This document shows, piece after piece, positions 26,467 through 34,975 of a stretch of DNA of 64,000 bases (position 1 is the first letter of the stretch; each line of letters starts with the position of its first letter). Under the pieces are notes generated by a model that saw only the letters and a program-made list of their open reading frames with translations, was not told the origin of the DNA and did not search any database. Origin of the DNA: Paracoccus haematequi (GTDB lineage: Bacteria; Pseudomonadota; Alphaproteobacteria; Rhodobacterales; Rhodobacteraceae); contig CAMCVS010000004.1 in NCBI GenBank assembly GCA_945881965.1, positions 213,264 through 277,263 on the forward strand, given 5' to 3'. The translations under genes and the position numbers were made by a program.

Positions 26467-27261
26467 TCAGCCGGTCAGGCCGTGAATGAAACGCTGGGCT
26501 TCGGGCGTGTGCGGATGGTCGAACACGGCTTGTGTCGGGCCGATTTCCAGCAGGCGGCCCATGTGGAAATACGCCACGCGGTCGGCGATGCGGCGCGCCT
26601 CCATCATTGAATGGGTGATGACGATCAGGGCGTGATCGGCCTTCAGCTCCATCATCAACTCTTCGACCCGCGCCGTGGCGATGGGGTCGATGGACCCGGT
26701 GGGTTCGTCCATCAACAGGATCTCGGGTTTTGTGGACAGCGCGCGCGCGATGCAGAGCCGCTGCTGTTGCCCGCCAGACAGGGCGGTGCCGTCCATGCCG
26801 TGCAATTCATCCTTGACCTCGTCCCACAGATGGGCGCGGCGCAGGCAATCCTCGACATGGGCGGCCAGATCGGCGCGGGTGCGCATCAGCCCGTGCAGGC
26901 GCGCGCCATAGGCGACGTTTTCAAACACCGACATCGGAAACGGGTTGGGCTTTTGCGCCACCCAGCCAAAATGCCGCCGCAGCACCGTGGGGTCAATGTC
27001 GGGGGCGTGGATATCCTTGCCGTCCAACATGATGTGGCCCGTCTGCCGCGCGCCCCGGATGTGGTCCTGCATCCGGTTCAGGCAGCGCAGCGCGGTGGAT
27101 TTGCCGCAGCCGGACGGCCCGATCAGGGCGAGGATTTCGTTGGGATAAAGCGCGAAGCTGACATCTTGCAGCGCCTGTTTGTCGCCATACCAGAAATTCA
27201 GGTCGCGCACCGTGATCAGCGGATCGGCATTGCGGCGCAGATGGGCGTCGTGTTGAAACAT
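26467..27261 (-). CDS. Orphan phosphate-importer-type ATP-binding protein (PstB family)
   Basis: 264 residues from the ATG at 27261, which follows GGGAGG on the minus strand. Walker A GPSGCGKS near residue 44, Q-loop in VAQKPNPFPMSV (the PstB-specific PFPMS), signature SGGQQQRLCIARAL and Walker B ILLMDEPTGSIDP. These details place it in the PstB group, which powers phosphate import with PstA, PstC and PstS. None of those genes is near: upstream is a TetR gene, downstream a convergent GST. It may serve permeases encoded elsewhere or another importer of this class. DEPTGSIDP differs from the usual DEPCSALDP. Confidence 0.85.
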   Translation of the reverse strand: MFQHDAHLRRNADPLITVRDLNFWYGDKQALQDVSFALYPNEILALIGPSGCGKSTALRCLNRMQDHIRGARQTGHIMLDGKDIHAPDIDPTVLRRHFGWVAQKPNPFPMSVFENVAYGARLHGLMRTRADLAAHVEDCLRRAHLWDEVKDELHGMDGTALSGGQQQRLCIARALSTKPEILLMDEPTGSIDPIATARVEELMMELKADHALIVITHSMMEARRIADRVAYFHMGRLLEIGPTQAVFDHPHTPEAQRFIHGLTG

Positions 27262-27373
27262 CGGTGCCTCCCGGAAACCCTGGCACATCCTGATCACGAT
27301 TTGCCCGCCGCTGTCTTGATCCAGATCGCCCAATCGGGAATTTCACAAAACCTTCATGGTTCGCGAAAACCCG

Positions 27374-27991
27374 TCATGCGCCATAGCGCGCCAGAAACGT
27401 GTCAACCGCGCCCCGGATCACGCGGTCCACCTCGGGACGGCTGAATTTGGTCTGGATGCCGAACACCGCGCGCATCCACAGCTGCGTCTTGCACAGTTCG
27501 GCAAACTGATCCGCCGCCAGCGGGATATCGTCGATGTGCAGCTTGCCCGCCGCAACCGCCTCGGTCAGATATTCGGAAATGCGGTCATGGCCCAGACGCG
27601 GGCCGCTGTCATAGAACGCGCGCGCCAGTTCTGGGAAACGCTCAGACTCGGACATGCAGACCCGGAACACCGCCTGCGCGAAATCCGACAGCACAAATCC
27701 CACGATATGGCGCGCGACCTGTTCCAGCACCTGTTCCGGGGCGGCATCGCGCGGGATGTCGGCCACGGCGGTTTCGGCCTGTCGGTTACATTCGTTGCGC
27801 ACCACCGCGACAAACAACTGCGCCTTGTCGGGGAAATAGGAATAAAGGGTTGCCTTGCTGACCCCGGCGGCGCGGGCGATTTCATCGACGGACGCGGCCT
27901 CGAATCCCTGTGTCATGAACACCTGCCGCGCGCCGTCCAGCACCTGGTCGAATTTCCGGCCGCGGCGGGACGAGGGGGCAGGCAGGGACAT
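27374..27991 (-). CDS. TetR/AcrR family transcriptional regulator
   Basis: About 205 residues. N-terminal helix-turn-helix at about residues 18-60 (VLDGARQVFMTQGFEAASV then EIARAAGVSKATLYSYFPDK); a C-terminal ligand/dimer domain of the AefR-like type (LCKTQLWMRAVFGIQTKF). The frame is open to 28018, but the ATG at 27991 has GAGAGGA a few bases upstream and gives a normal N-terminus. It is divergent from mbfA (139 bases between the starts) and precedes the PstB-like gene on its own strand with a 112-base gap. Either could be its target; the ligand is unknown. Confidence 0.9.
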   Translation of the reverse strand: MSLPAPSSRRGRKFDQVLDGARQVFMTQGFEAASVDEIARAAGVSKATLYSYFPDKAQLFVAVVRNECNRQAETAVADIPRDAAPEQVLEQVARHIVGFVLSDFAQAVFRVCMSESERFPELARAFYDSGPRLGHDRISEYLTEAVAAGKLHIDDIPLAADQFAELCKTQLWMRAVFGIQTKFSRPEVDRVIRGAVDTFLARYGA

Positions 27992-28099
27992 CGGGTTCCT
28001 CTCAGGGCTGGGGGACAATAGACCTGTTAGTTCAGTTTCGGCAAGCCGCGCGGGCGGGACGGTCCGGCAGGGCTTGTCACCGTGACGGGCGCGGAATAG

Positions 28100-28116
28100 T
28101 TTAGAATCAATCTAAA
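28100..28116. promoter_or_regulatory. Candidate Irr box (iron control element) upstream of mbfA
   Basis: TTTAGAATCAATCTAAA is a 17-base inverted repeat with half-sites TTTAGAA and ATCTAAA, one base off the symmetric TTTAGAA-N3-TTCTAAA form of alphaproteobacterial Irr sites as I remember it. It ends 13 bases before the mbfA ATG, where bound protein would block transcription or initiation. Irr control of mbfA is known in rhizobia; use of this site here is inference. Confidence 0.72.
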
Positions 28117-28129
28117 TCGGAGAGCCATC

Positions 28130-29104
28130 ATGCCGTTGTTCAGCTATCGCCGCCAATTCCGCGACCTGTCCGAGGCCGAGGTGCTGGCGCTGGCGATCTC
28201 CTCCGAAGAGGATGACGCGCGCATCTATCGCAGCTATGCGGCGCGGCTGGTGGCGGAATATCCCGACACGGCGCGGATTTTCGATGGCATGGCGGCAGAA
28301 GAGGATTTGCACCGCCAGCGCCTGATCGACTTGTTTCGTCGCCGGTTCGGCGAGATGATTCCCCTGATCCGGCGCGAACATGTCGCGGGGTTTTATGCCC
28401 GCCGCCCGGTGTGGTTGATGAAAACCCTCAGCCTGGACCAGGTGCGCGCCGAGGCGGCGGCGATGGAACAGGCGGCAGAGCATTTCTACCTGACCGCCGC
28501 CAAGGCAACATCGGATGCGGGCACCCGCAAGCTGTTGGGCGATCTGGCGGCGGCCGAGGCCGGACACCGCCACCGGGCCGGGACATTGGAAGCTGCCAGC
28601 CTGACGCCCGACGCCCGCGCCGACGAAGACCGCGCCGAACACCGCCAATTCGTGCTGACCTGGGTGCAGCCGGGGCTGGCGGGGCTGATGGATGGGTCGG
28701 TGTCGACGCTGGCCCCGATCTTTGCGGTGGCCTTTGCCACGCAGGACACCTGGACCACGTTTCTGGTGGGGCTGGCGGCCAGCGTCGGCGCGGGGATTTC
28801 GATGGGCTTTACCGAGGCCGCATCCGACGACGGGCAATTGTCGGGGCGCGGGTCACCTGTGAAGCGCGGCATTTCGGCGGGGTTGATGACCACCATCGGC
28901 GGGCTGGGCCATGCGTTGCCCTATCTGATCCCGGATTTCTGGACCGCGACGATCACGGCTATGGTGGTGGTGTTCGTGGAATTGTGGGCGATTGCCTGGA
29001 TCCAGAACCGTTACATGGAAACCCCGTTCTGGCGCGCGGCGTTTCAGGTGGTGCTGGGCGGCGCTTTGGTGTTTGCCGCAGGTGCGTTCATCGGCGGCGG
29101 TTGA
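28130..29104 (+). CDS. mbfA: Membrane-bound ferritin / iron exporter MbfA
   Basis: 324 residues in two parts. Residues 1-160 form a ferritin-like four-helix domain with the diiron pattern: Glu in SSEEDDARIYRS, the E-x-x-H of AAEEDLHRQR, Glu in AAAMEQAAEHFY and the E-x-x-H of AAAEAGHRHR. Residues 175-324 are a VIT1/CCC1-type membrane domain with about five helices (MDGSVSTLAPIFAVAF, FLVGLAASVGAGISMGF, the C-terminal VVLGGALVFAAGAFIGG). In Agrobacterium and Bradyrhizobium the protein exports iron and protects against iron and peroxide stress, and is repressed by Irr when iron is low. The Irr-like box just upstream fits the same control. The start ATG at 28130 follows CGGAGAG. Confidence 0.93.
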   Translation: MPLFSYRRQFRDLSEAEVLALAISSEEDDARIYRSYAARLVAEYPDTARIFDGMAAEEDLHRQRLIDLFRRRFGEMIPLIRREHVAGFYARRPVWLMKTLSLDQVRAEAAAMEQAAEHFYLTAAKATSDAGTRKLLGDLAAAEAGHRHRAGTLEAASLTPDARADEDRAEHRQFVLTWVQPGLAGLMDGSVSTLAPIFAVAFATQDTWTTFLVGLAASVGAGISMGFTEAASDDGQLSGRGSPVKRGISAGLMTTIGGLGHALPYLIPDFWTATITAMVVVFVELWAIAWIQNRYMETPFWRAAFQVVLGGALVFAAGAFIGGG

Positions 29105-29123
29105 CCTGCCCGACACGCGCATG

Positions 29124-29153
29124 AAAAAGGGGCGCCGTCGCGGGCGCCCCTTT
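29124..29153. terminator. Bidirectional terminator between mbfA and phoX
   Basis: GGGGCGCC at 29129-29136 pairs perfectly with GGCGCCCC at 29143-29150 around the loop GTCGCG. AAAAA on the left and TTT on the right extend the stem and give U tracts on both strands. It lies between the convergent stops of mbfA and phoX. Confidence 0.85.
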
Positions 29154-29169
29154 CCGTTTATCAGGCAGG

Positions 29170-31098
29170 TCAGCCGATCAGCGCGTTGTCGTCACGCTTG
29201 ATCGCGATGATGGCCGATTGCGGCAGGCCATTGCCCGTGGGCCACGAACCACCGGGGTGCTGGATGCCGACGAACATGGTGCGCCGGTCGGCGGACCATG
29301 TCAGGCCGGTGACCTCGCTGTCCTTCGGGCCGGTCAGGAAACGCGCGATTTCGCCGGTGACGGGGTCGCCTGCCAGCATCTGGTTATTCCCCATGCCGGC
29401 ATAATCGCCTTCGTTGCTGTCTTCGCCATCGGTCTGGATCCAGACCAGACCGGTCGAGTCGATCTGCATCCCGTCAGGCGAATTGAACATGTTGCCCTGC
29501 GTCACGTTCGGCGACCCGGCATAGGGCGTGCCCGCATGCACGGTCGGGTTGCCCGCCATGACATACAGATCCCAATCGAACGTCGCCGCCGCGTGGTCAT
29601 CGCCATGCGCGCGCCAGCGCACGATCTGGCCAAAGTTGTTCTTGGCGCGCGGGTTGACCGGGTTCGGGTCCATCACGTCGCCGCCCGCATTGGCGCGCGG
29701 CTTGCCCGCGTCATCGGTGGCACCCCGGCGCGCGTTGTTGGTCAGGCAGCAATAGGCCTCGATCGCCAGCGGGTTGACGGCGACCCATTCCGGGCGGTCC
29801 ATCGTGGTGGCGCCGACCTTGGACGCGGCGGTGCGGGTGAACACCAGGATTTCCGGCAAGGTCATGCCGGTCGCCGCAGGCGTCAGCGCGACCCATTCGC
29901 CCTTGCCGTCCTCGGTGAACTTGGCCACCGACAGCACACCGTCATCCAAGAGGCCGTCGGTCGAACCGCCCGGGGTATAGATGCCGTTCGACACGAAGCG
30001 ATACAGGAATTCGCCACGCTCGTCGTCGCCCATATAAACCACGATCCGGCCATCGGCGGCCAGCACCACTGCGGCGTTTTCATGCTTGAAGCGGCCAAGG
30101 CCGGTGTGCTTGACCGGCACGCTGTCCGGCTTGGTCGGGTCGATTTCGACGATATAGCCCGCGCGATGGGGTTCATTCGGGTTCTTGGCGGTATCAAAGC
30201 GCGCGTCATGCACGTGATACTGATAGCGGAAGCCTTCGGCGGTGATGCCATAGCGCTTGTAGCCCGCCGCGACCGCGGGGTCATAGGTCGCGTCCGCATT
30301 GGTGGACCCGAAGTAGCCGTTGAAGTTTTCCTCGCAGGTCAGGTAGGTGCCCCACGGCGTGCGGCCCGAGCCACAGTTGTTCATGGTACCCAGCGACAGG
30401 GTGCCGGTCTGGTCGGCCTCGGTTTTCAGCAGGTCATGACCGGCGGCGGGGCCGACGATCTGCATCGGTGTGTTGTGGTGGATGCGGCGATTGAAGGGGC
30501 TGTCCTTGACCACGGTCCAGCCCGCGTCGGTTTCCGCGATTTCCATCACGGTGACGCCCTGCAACTGCTGCAGTTTCAGCACGTCACCGGCATTGGCCGG
30601 CGCGCCATCCTGTGCGGCGGGCAGGTTGATCTTGTTGTTCACGTATTCATGGTTGATCGCGATGATCTGCCGGCCCTGGAAGCTGAACAGTTCCATGCCA
30701 TCGGTGTTTTCGCCGAAGATGCGGTCGGATTTGTCAACCGCGCCGCCTTCGGTCACGTCATAGCCATCGGCATCCGAGAACAGCGCGTCGCCCCACTTGG
30801 CCACCACGTTCCACGAATAGCCTTCGGGCACATGCACGTCGAAATCTGTCTGCATCGCGATAGGCGTAAACGCGAAACGCGACACAGCGGCCTGCGCCTG
30901 TGCCGAGGTCGAATTCAGCAGGCCAGCGCCCATCACGGCGGCACCCGATCCAAAGGCCAACAGGCCCGACAGGAACCCGCGGCGCGAGATCGCAGCCTCG
31001 ACCACGCGGTCGAAATCATTGGTCGCGGGACGCGGGAAATTCAGTTCGTCCCATTCGTCGGCGGAAAGGTCTTGAATATCGATCTGGTGGTCAGACAT
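29170..31098 (-). CDS. phoX: PhoX-type alkaline phosphatase (DUF839), Tat-exported
   Basis: About 642 residues. A twin-arginine signal SRRGFLSGLLAFGSGAAVMG is found at about residues 39-58 after a long N-terminal region, typical of PhoX, so the enzyme is exported folded with its Fe/Ca cofactor. The catalytic body shows NNCGSGRTPWGTYLTCEENF near residue 230 (the metal-binding Cys and Glu region) and the terminal IQHPGGSWP motif. It releases phosphate from organic esters in the periplasm. The ATG at 31098 follows AGGAGG; the open frame to 31128 is not needed. A candidate Pho box lies 44 bases upstream. Confidence 0.93.
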   Translation of the reverse strand: MSDHQIDIQDLSADEWDELNFPRPATNDFDRVVEAAISRRGFLSGLLAFGSGAAVMGAGLLNSTSAQAQAAVSRFAFTPIAMQTDFDVHVPEGYSWNVVAKWGDALFSDADGYDVTEGGAVDKSDRIFGENTDGMELFSFQGRQIIAINHEYVNNKINLPAAQDGAPANAGDVLKLQQLQGVTVMEIAETDAGWTVVKDSPFNRRIHHNTPMQIVGPAAGHDLLKTEADQTGTLSLGTMNNCGSGRTPWGTYLTCEENFNGYFGSTNADATYDPAVAAGYKRYGITAEGFRYQYHVHDARFDTAKNPNEPHRAGYIVEIDPTKPDSVPVKHTGLGRFKHENAAVVLAADGRIVVYMGDDERGEFLYRFVSNGIYTPGGSTDGLLDDGVLSVAKFTEDGKGEWVALTPAATGMTLPEILVFTRTAASKVGATTMDRPEWVAVNPLAIEAYCCLTNNARRGATDDAGKPRANAGGDVMDPNPVNPRAKNNFGQIVRWRAHGDDHAAATFDWDLYVMAGNPTVHAGTPYAGSPNVTQGNMFNSPDGMQIDSTGLVWIQTDGEDSNEGDYAGMGNNQMLAGDPVTGEIARFLTGPKDSEVTGLTWSADRRTMFVGIQHPGGSWPTGNGLPQSAIIAIKRDDNALIG

Positions 31099-31142
31099 GG
31101 TTGGCCTCCTGGTTGACGTCCGCAGCAATTTTGCGGCCCAAC

Positions 31143-31160
31143 GTTACAACTGGATGACGA
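31143..31160 (-). promoter_or_regulatory. Candidate PhoB box upstream of phoX
   Basis: On the minus strand the sequence reads TCGTCAT-CCAG-TTGTAAC, two seven-base direct repeats with a four-base gap close to the PhoB consensus (CTGTCAT-N4-CTGTCAT/CTGTAAC). It lies 44 bases upstream of the phoX ATG, with AGGAGG between. This would place phoX under phosphate-starvation control. The match is partial, so it remains a candidate. Confidence 0.55.
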
Positions 31161-31174
31161 ATCGCCTGCCTGCG

Positions 31175-32200
31175 TCAGATGATCTCGTCCTCGTCCAGCA
31201 GGGCCGGTGTATCCAGCGGCGGGGCGATCAGGCCAGAGGTCCGGTCCGGCACCGCGATATGGAACAGCGCGTCGCCCTCGTTGACGATGGGCAGATGCGA
31301 CCGCCCGATGATGATGCCGGTTTCGGGCGCAGCAAGCGGCACATCCACCAGACCGAACGGGTCAGACACCGTGCCCAGCAGCGCGCCACCCTCGACCAGA
31401 TCGCCGATGGTGCGATGCGTGCGGATCAACCCGCCCGCAGGCGCGCGCACCCAATAGGACCGGTTGCAGGTGACGGGGGGCACCGTCGGGCGCGGGATGC
31501 CGCGCGCCGGGATCATGCCAAGGGCGGCCATCACCGACAGGATGCCCGCCACACCGGTCCGGGCCGCGCCCTCGTCGAACCGCAGCCCCTCGCCCGCCTC
31601 ATACAGCAAGACATCAACACCCGACGCCTCGGCCACCAACCGCAATGACCCCTCGCGCAGTTTGGATTGCAGGATGACCGGGGCACCAAAGGCCCGCGCC
31701 AGGTCCAGCAGACGCGGGTTGCCCGGTGTCAGGCGCAGCTGCGGCAGGTTGCTGCGCTGGACCGCCGCCGAATGCAGGTCGATACCGAACGAACACCGCA
31801 GCACCACCTGTGTCAAAAAGATATGCGCCAGCCGCGCCGCCAGACTGCCCGACGCCGACCCCGGAAACACCCGGTTCAGGTCGCGCCGGTCGGGCAGATA
31901 GCGGGATTGATTGAGAAACCCGAAGGTATTGACGATGGGCACCGCCAAAAGCGTGCCCGCCATCCCCTTGAGTTGTGGCGCTTTCAGCAGGCGGCGGACG
32001 ATTTCGACCCCGATCACCTCGTCGCCATGGATCGCGGCAGAGACAAAGATCACCGGGCCGGGGCGTCGCCCATGCACCACATGCACCGAAATCGTCACCG
32101 GCGTGTGGTCGGACAACACCGATACCGGCAATTCGACCGTGCTGCGTGTTCCGGGGGCGATGTCGCGCCCGGCAATCTGAAACGCGCCCCGTGGGGTCAT
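31175..32200 (-). CDS. Succinylglutamate desuccinylase/aspartoacylase family hydrolase
   Basis: 341 residues of the M14-like zinc deacylase fold. Zinc ligands: His and Glu in [10 protein letters not shown] (about residues 56-65), then the third ligand His in GIDLHSAAV near 141. The Arg pair for the carboxylate is near [12 protein letters not shown]. The C-terminal ~100 residues are a beta-rich domain ([20 protein letters not shown]). The gene is coupled to rimK (start 32200 overlaps the rimK stop at 32197), and the trio RimB-RimK-AstE-like recurs in many proteobacteria, suggesting a role in removing or trimming glutamate-type modifications. The substrate is not established. Confidence 0.88.
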   Translation of the reverse strand: MTPRGAFQIAGRDIAPGTRSTVELPVSVLSDHTPVTISVHVVHGRRPGPVIFVSAAIHGDEVIGVEIVRRLLKAPQLKGMAGTLLAVPIVNTFGFLNQSRYLPDRRDLNRVFPGSASGSLAARLAHIFLTQVVLRCSFGIDLHSAAVQRSNLPQLRLTPGNPRLLDLARAFGAPVILQSKLREGSLRLVAEASGVDVLLYEAGEGLRFDEGAARTGVAGILSVMAALGMIPARGIPRPTVPPVTCNRSYWVRAPAGGLIRTHRTIGDLVEGGALLGTVSDPFGLVDVPLAAPETGIIIGRSHLPIVNEGDALFHIAVPDRTSGLIAPPLDTPALLDEDEII

Positions 32201-33102
32201 CCTTTGCCCTTTGTCCTTGTGTGACCGGGTTCGGCGTTTTTCTCGATGAACGCGATGATGCGCTCTGCCACGTCGATCCCTGTCGCCTTTTCGATGCCTT
32301 CCAGACCGGGGGACGAATTGACCTCCATCACCACCGGTCCGTGGTTGGACCGCAACATGTCCACCCCGCAGACATTCAGCCCCATCGACCGGGCCGCGCG
32401 CAAGGCGGTTGCGCGTTCTTCGGTGGATAATTTGATGACTTTGGCCGATCCGCCCCGGTGCAGGTTGGATCGAAATTCACCATCTGCCCCTTTTCGCATC
32501 ATCGCGGCGACGATCTTGCCGCCGACGACAAAGGCGCGGATGTCGGATGCGCCCGCCTCCTTTATGTATTCCTGCACCATGATGTTCACCTCGGCGCTGC
32601 GGAACGCCTCGATCACCGATGTGGCGGACCGTTCGGTATCGGCCAGAACGACGCCGATCCCTTGCGTGCCTTCCAAGAGCTTGATCACCACGGGGGCACC
32701 GCCCGCAAGGCGGATCACCTCTTCGGTCTGTTTCGGGTCATAGGCAAAAGTCGTGACCGGCAGGCCGATGCCGTCCCGCGCCAGCAGTTGCATCGACCGC
32801 AGCTTGTCGCGGGACCGCCCGATGGCCACGCTTTCGTTCAGGGGATAGACGCCCATCATCTCGAACTGCCGCAGAACGGCGAGGCCATAGAACGTCACCG
32901 AAGCCCCGATGCGCGGGATCACCGCGTCATAAACCGGCAGCTTTTCGCCATTGTAATACACTTCCGGGCGGCGCGACACGATGTTCATATAGCATCGCAG
33001 CGTATTAATTATATCGAATGTATGGCCGCGCGCCTCTGCCACCTCTTTCAGCCGCCGGTGGGAATACAGCGTCGGATTGCGCGCCAGCATGGCAATTTTC
33101 AT
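32197..33102 (-). CDS. rimK: Ribosomal protein S6 L-glutamate ligase RimK (ATP-grasp)
   Basis: 301 residues. ATP-grasp ligase that adds glutamate residues to the C-terminus of ribosomal protein S6 and can make poly-glutamate. N-terminal domain [20 protein letters not shown] with the [12 protein letters not shown] segment; ATP-binding lysine and Gly-rich loop in [17 protein letters not shown] near residue 140; metal-binding [19 protein letters not shown] near residue 265. The stop overlaps the AstE-like start and the start overlaps the RimB stop (four bases each), so the three genes are translationally coupled. Confidence 0.94.
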   Translation of the reverse strand: MKIAMLARNPTLYSHRRLKEVAEARGHTFDIINTLRCYMNIVSRRPEVYYNGEKLPVYDAVIPRIGASVTFYGLAVLRQFEMMGVYPLNESVAIGRSRDKLRSMQLLARDGIGLPVTTFAYDPKQTEEVIRLAGGAPVVIKLLEGTQGIGVVLADTERSATSVIEAFRSAEVNIMVQEYIKEAGASDIRAFVVGGKIVAAMMRKGADGEFRSNLHRGGSAKVIKLSTEERATALRAARSMGLNVCGVDMLRSNHGPVVMEVNSSPGLEGIEKATGIDVAERIIAFIEKNAEPGHTRTKGKG

Positions 33103-33605
33103 GGGATGACCTTTCGGGGTCTGCGTGGCTTTTTGGGTTTCGGCGCGCGGGGGCGGGGTGGGCCTGCCAGTTCGGATTGGCCGGGATGTACCAGAATATT
33201 GTGACCGCGAATTGCCGTGCGCCCCAGAATCAGCGGAAAAGTCATTGCTTCGCGGTCAGCAAGGCTGACCTCGATGCGCCACAACCGCTCGCCAAGGCGC
33301 ACCTGCGTTTCGATCACGATACGCTCCTCGGGCACCCCGGACGTGTTCTTGATCGCGCGGGCGTCGATCACCGGGGCCTCGCAATCCACCGCCTCGGGCA
33401 GACCGGCATGGGGCACATGAAACCTGACCCAGGGCGCGCCGTCGCGGTCAAAACGGCGGATGCGTTCTGCATGGATGGCCGATGTGCGCGCGCCTGTGTC
33501 CACCTTGGCCATCGCATGATTTATGCCCAATTGCGGAAGCGCCACGCATTCGCGCCAACCGATGACAAAGGGCTGTCTGGGTGGTTTCACCGGGGCCTCC
33601 GTCAT
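33099..33605 (-). CDS. RimK-associated retropepsin-like protease (RimB, DUF785/ATP-dependent zinc protease family)
   Basis: About 168 residues. Aspartyl-protease motif [14 protein letters not shown] near residue 34, followed by the paired [19 protein letters not shown], where GRTAI corresponds to the second hydrophobic-Gly element of retropepsin folds. It ends with a Pro/Lys/Arg-rich tail. In Pseudomonas, RimB acts with RimK to control S6 glutamylation. Start at the ATG at 33605; the longer frame to 33734 runs across the divergent promoter. It is the first gene of the RimB-RimK-AstE-like operon, divergent from the CobW gene. Confidence 0.9.
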   Translation of the reverse strand: MTEAPVKPPRQPFVIGWRECVALPQLGINHAMAKVDTGARTSAIHAERIRRFDRDGAPWVRFHVPHAGLPEAVDCEAPVIDARAIKNTSGVPEERIVIETQVRLGERLWRIEVSLADREAMTFPLILGRTAIRGHNILVHPGQSELAGPPRPRAPKPKKPRRPRKVIP

Positions 33606-33717
33606 CCGAGCGCCGCCATGGCGCGACCGCGCGCACCATAGCAGGCGTTCAATGAAAGCAAAGCGACAGCGTGGCGGGTCGCTGCGCCCTTGCGCGGCCA
33701 GCATCGGCGCGCTAAAT

Positions 33718-33734
33718 ATGTTATAGTATAACAT
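33718..33734. promoter_or_regulatory. Candidate Zur box upstream of the CobW-type GTPase
   Basis: ATGTTATA-G-TATAACAT is a perfect 17-base inverted repeat 17 bases before the ATG at 33752. The A/T-rich GTTATA...TATAAC form matches Zur (zinc uptake regulator) sites known in alphaproteobacteria and is strikingly AT-rich against its surroundings. COG0523/ZigA genes are typical Zur targets. The palindrome is seen directly; binding by Zur is inference. Confidence 0.8.
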
Positions 33735-33751
33735 AACTTTGAAGGTGCCCC

Positions 33752-34975
33752 ATGCTCGCTGATCCCCCTGCCGATCGCCACACTGACACCCGCTTGCCTG
33801 TCACCGTGCTGTCCGGGTTTCTGGGGGCGGGCAAGACCACGCTGTTGAACCATGTGCTGAACAACCGCGATGGCCGCCGGGTTGCCGTGATCGTCAATGA
33901 CATGTCCGAGGTGAACATCGACGCCGACCTGATCCGCGCTGGTACCGAACTGAACCGCGCCGAGGAAAAGCTGGTCGAAATGAGCAATGGCTGCATCTGC
34001 TGCACGCTGCGCGATGACCTGCTGTCCGAGGTGCGCCGTCTGGCGGGCGAAGGCCGGTTCGACTACCTGCTGATCGAATCGACCGGCATCGCCGAGCCTC
34101 TGCCCGTGGCGACCACCTTTGATTTCCGCGATGAACAGGGCGCCAGCCTGTCGGATGTCGCGCGGCTGGACACCATGGTGACGGTGGTCGATGCCGTGAA
34201 CCTGCTGCACGATTTTTCCAGCCATGACTTCCTTGCGGATCGCGGCGAAACGACAGGTGACGGCGACACCCGCAGGCTGGTCAACCTGCTGACGGACCAG
34301 ATCGAATTTGCCGACGTGATCGTCTTGAACAAGGTGTCGACCGCAACGCCCGCGCAGGTGGATGCCGCGCGCAAGATCATCCGCGCGCTGAACGCCAATG
34401 CGCGCCTGATCGAAACTGATCACAGCCGGGTGGACCCGGAGGCGATCTTTGATACCGGACTGTTTGATGTCGACACCGCGCATCTGCATCCGATGTGGGC
34501 CAAGGAACTGCATGGCTTTGCCGACCATCAACCGGAGACCGCAGAATACGGCATCACCTCGTTTGTCTATCAGGCGCGAGCGCCGTTCCATCCCGCGCGC
34601 ATCCATGCGGTCCTGAACGGCCCGCTGCCCGGTGTGATCCGCGCCAAGGGGCATTTCTGGATCGCGACGCGGCCCGACTGGGCGGTGGAATATTCGCTGG
34701 CCGGCGCGCTGTCGCAGGTGACGCCGCTGGGCCGCTGGTGGGCGGCGGTGCCGCCGCAACGTCTGCCGACAACGCCCGACGCGCGGGCCGAGGTCACGCG
34801 GCATTGGGTCGAGCCCTGGGGCGACCGGCGGCAAGAGATCGTGTTCATCGGCGCGGCGATGGACCGCGACGCGATCACGGCTGCGTTGAATGCGGCGCTG
34901 TTGCCTGCGCCGGGCTTTGCGCCCCTGCTGTGGCAGGGCCTGCCCGATCCGTTCCCGCCGTGGCGGGCGGCATGA
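33752..34975 (+). CDS. CobW/COG0523 GTPase, probable zinc chaperone (ZigA/ZagA-like)
   Basis: 407 residues. G3E GTPase with P-loop [15 protein letters not shown] near residue 21, the metal-binding CICC motif in [14 protein letters not shown] near residue 82, ESTGIAEP as the G3 region, and NKVS for base recognition. The C-terminal domain (about 270-400) carries the conserved [16 protein letters not shown] strand. It delivers zinc (or another divalent metal) to client enzymes under metal shortage. The Zur-type palindrome upstream argues for zinc. The stop overlaps the start of a small DUF6525-like gene. It is divergent from rimB. Confidence 0.93.
   Translation: MLADPPADRHTDTRLPVTVLSGFLGAGKTTLLNHVLNNRDGRRVAVIVNDMSEVNIDADLIRAGTELNRAEEKLVEMSNGCICCTLRDDLLSEVRRLAGEGRFDYLLIESTGIAEPLPVATTFDFRDEQGASLSDVARLDTMVTVVDAVNLLHDFSSHDFLADRGETTGDGDTRRLVNLLTDQIEFADVIVLNKVSTATPAQVDAARKIIRALNANARLIETDHSRVDPEAIFDTGLFDVDTAHLHPMWAKELHGFADHQPETAEYGITSFVYQARAPFHPARIHAVLNGPLPGVIRAKGHFWIATRPDWAVEYSLAGALSQVTPLGRWWAAVPPQRLPTTPDARAEVTRHWVEPWGDRRQEIVFIGAAMDRDAITAALNAALLPAPGFAPLLWQGLPDPFPPWRAA

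Noticed and set aside
29218..31116. A 632-codon plus-strand open frame opposite phoX
   Set aside because: No domain, His/Arg/Gly-rich composition; phoX on the other strand has a Tat signal, ribosome-binding site and full family motifs.
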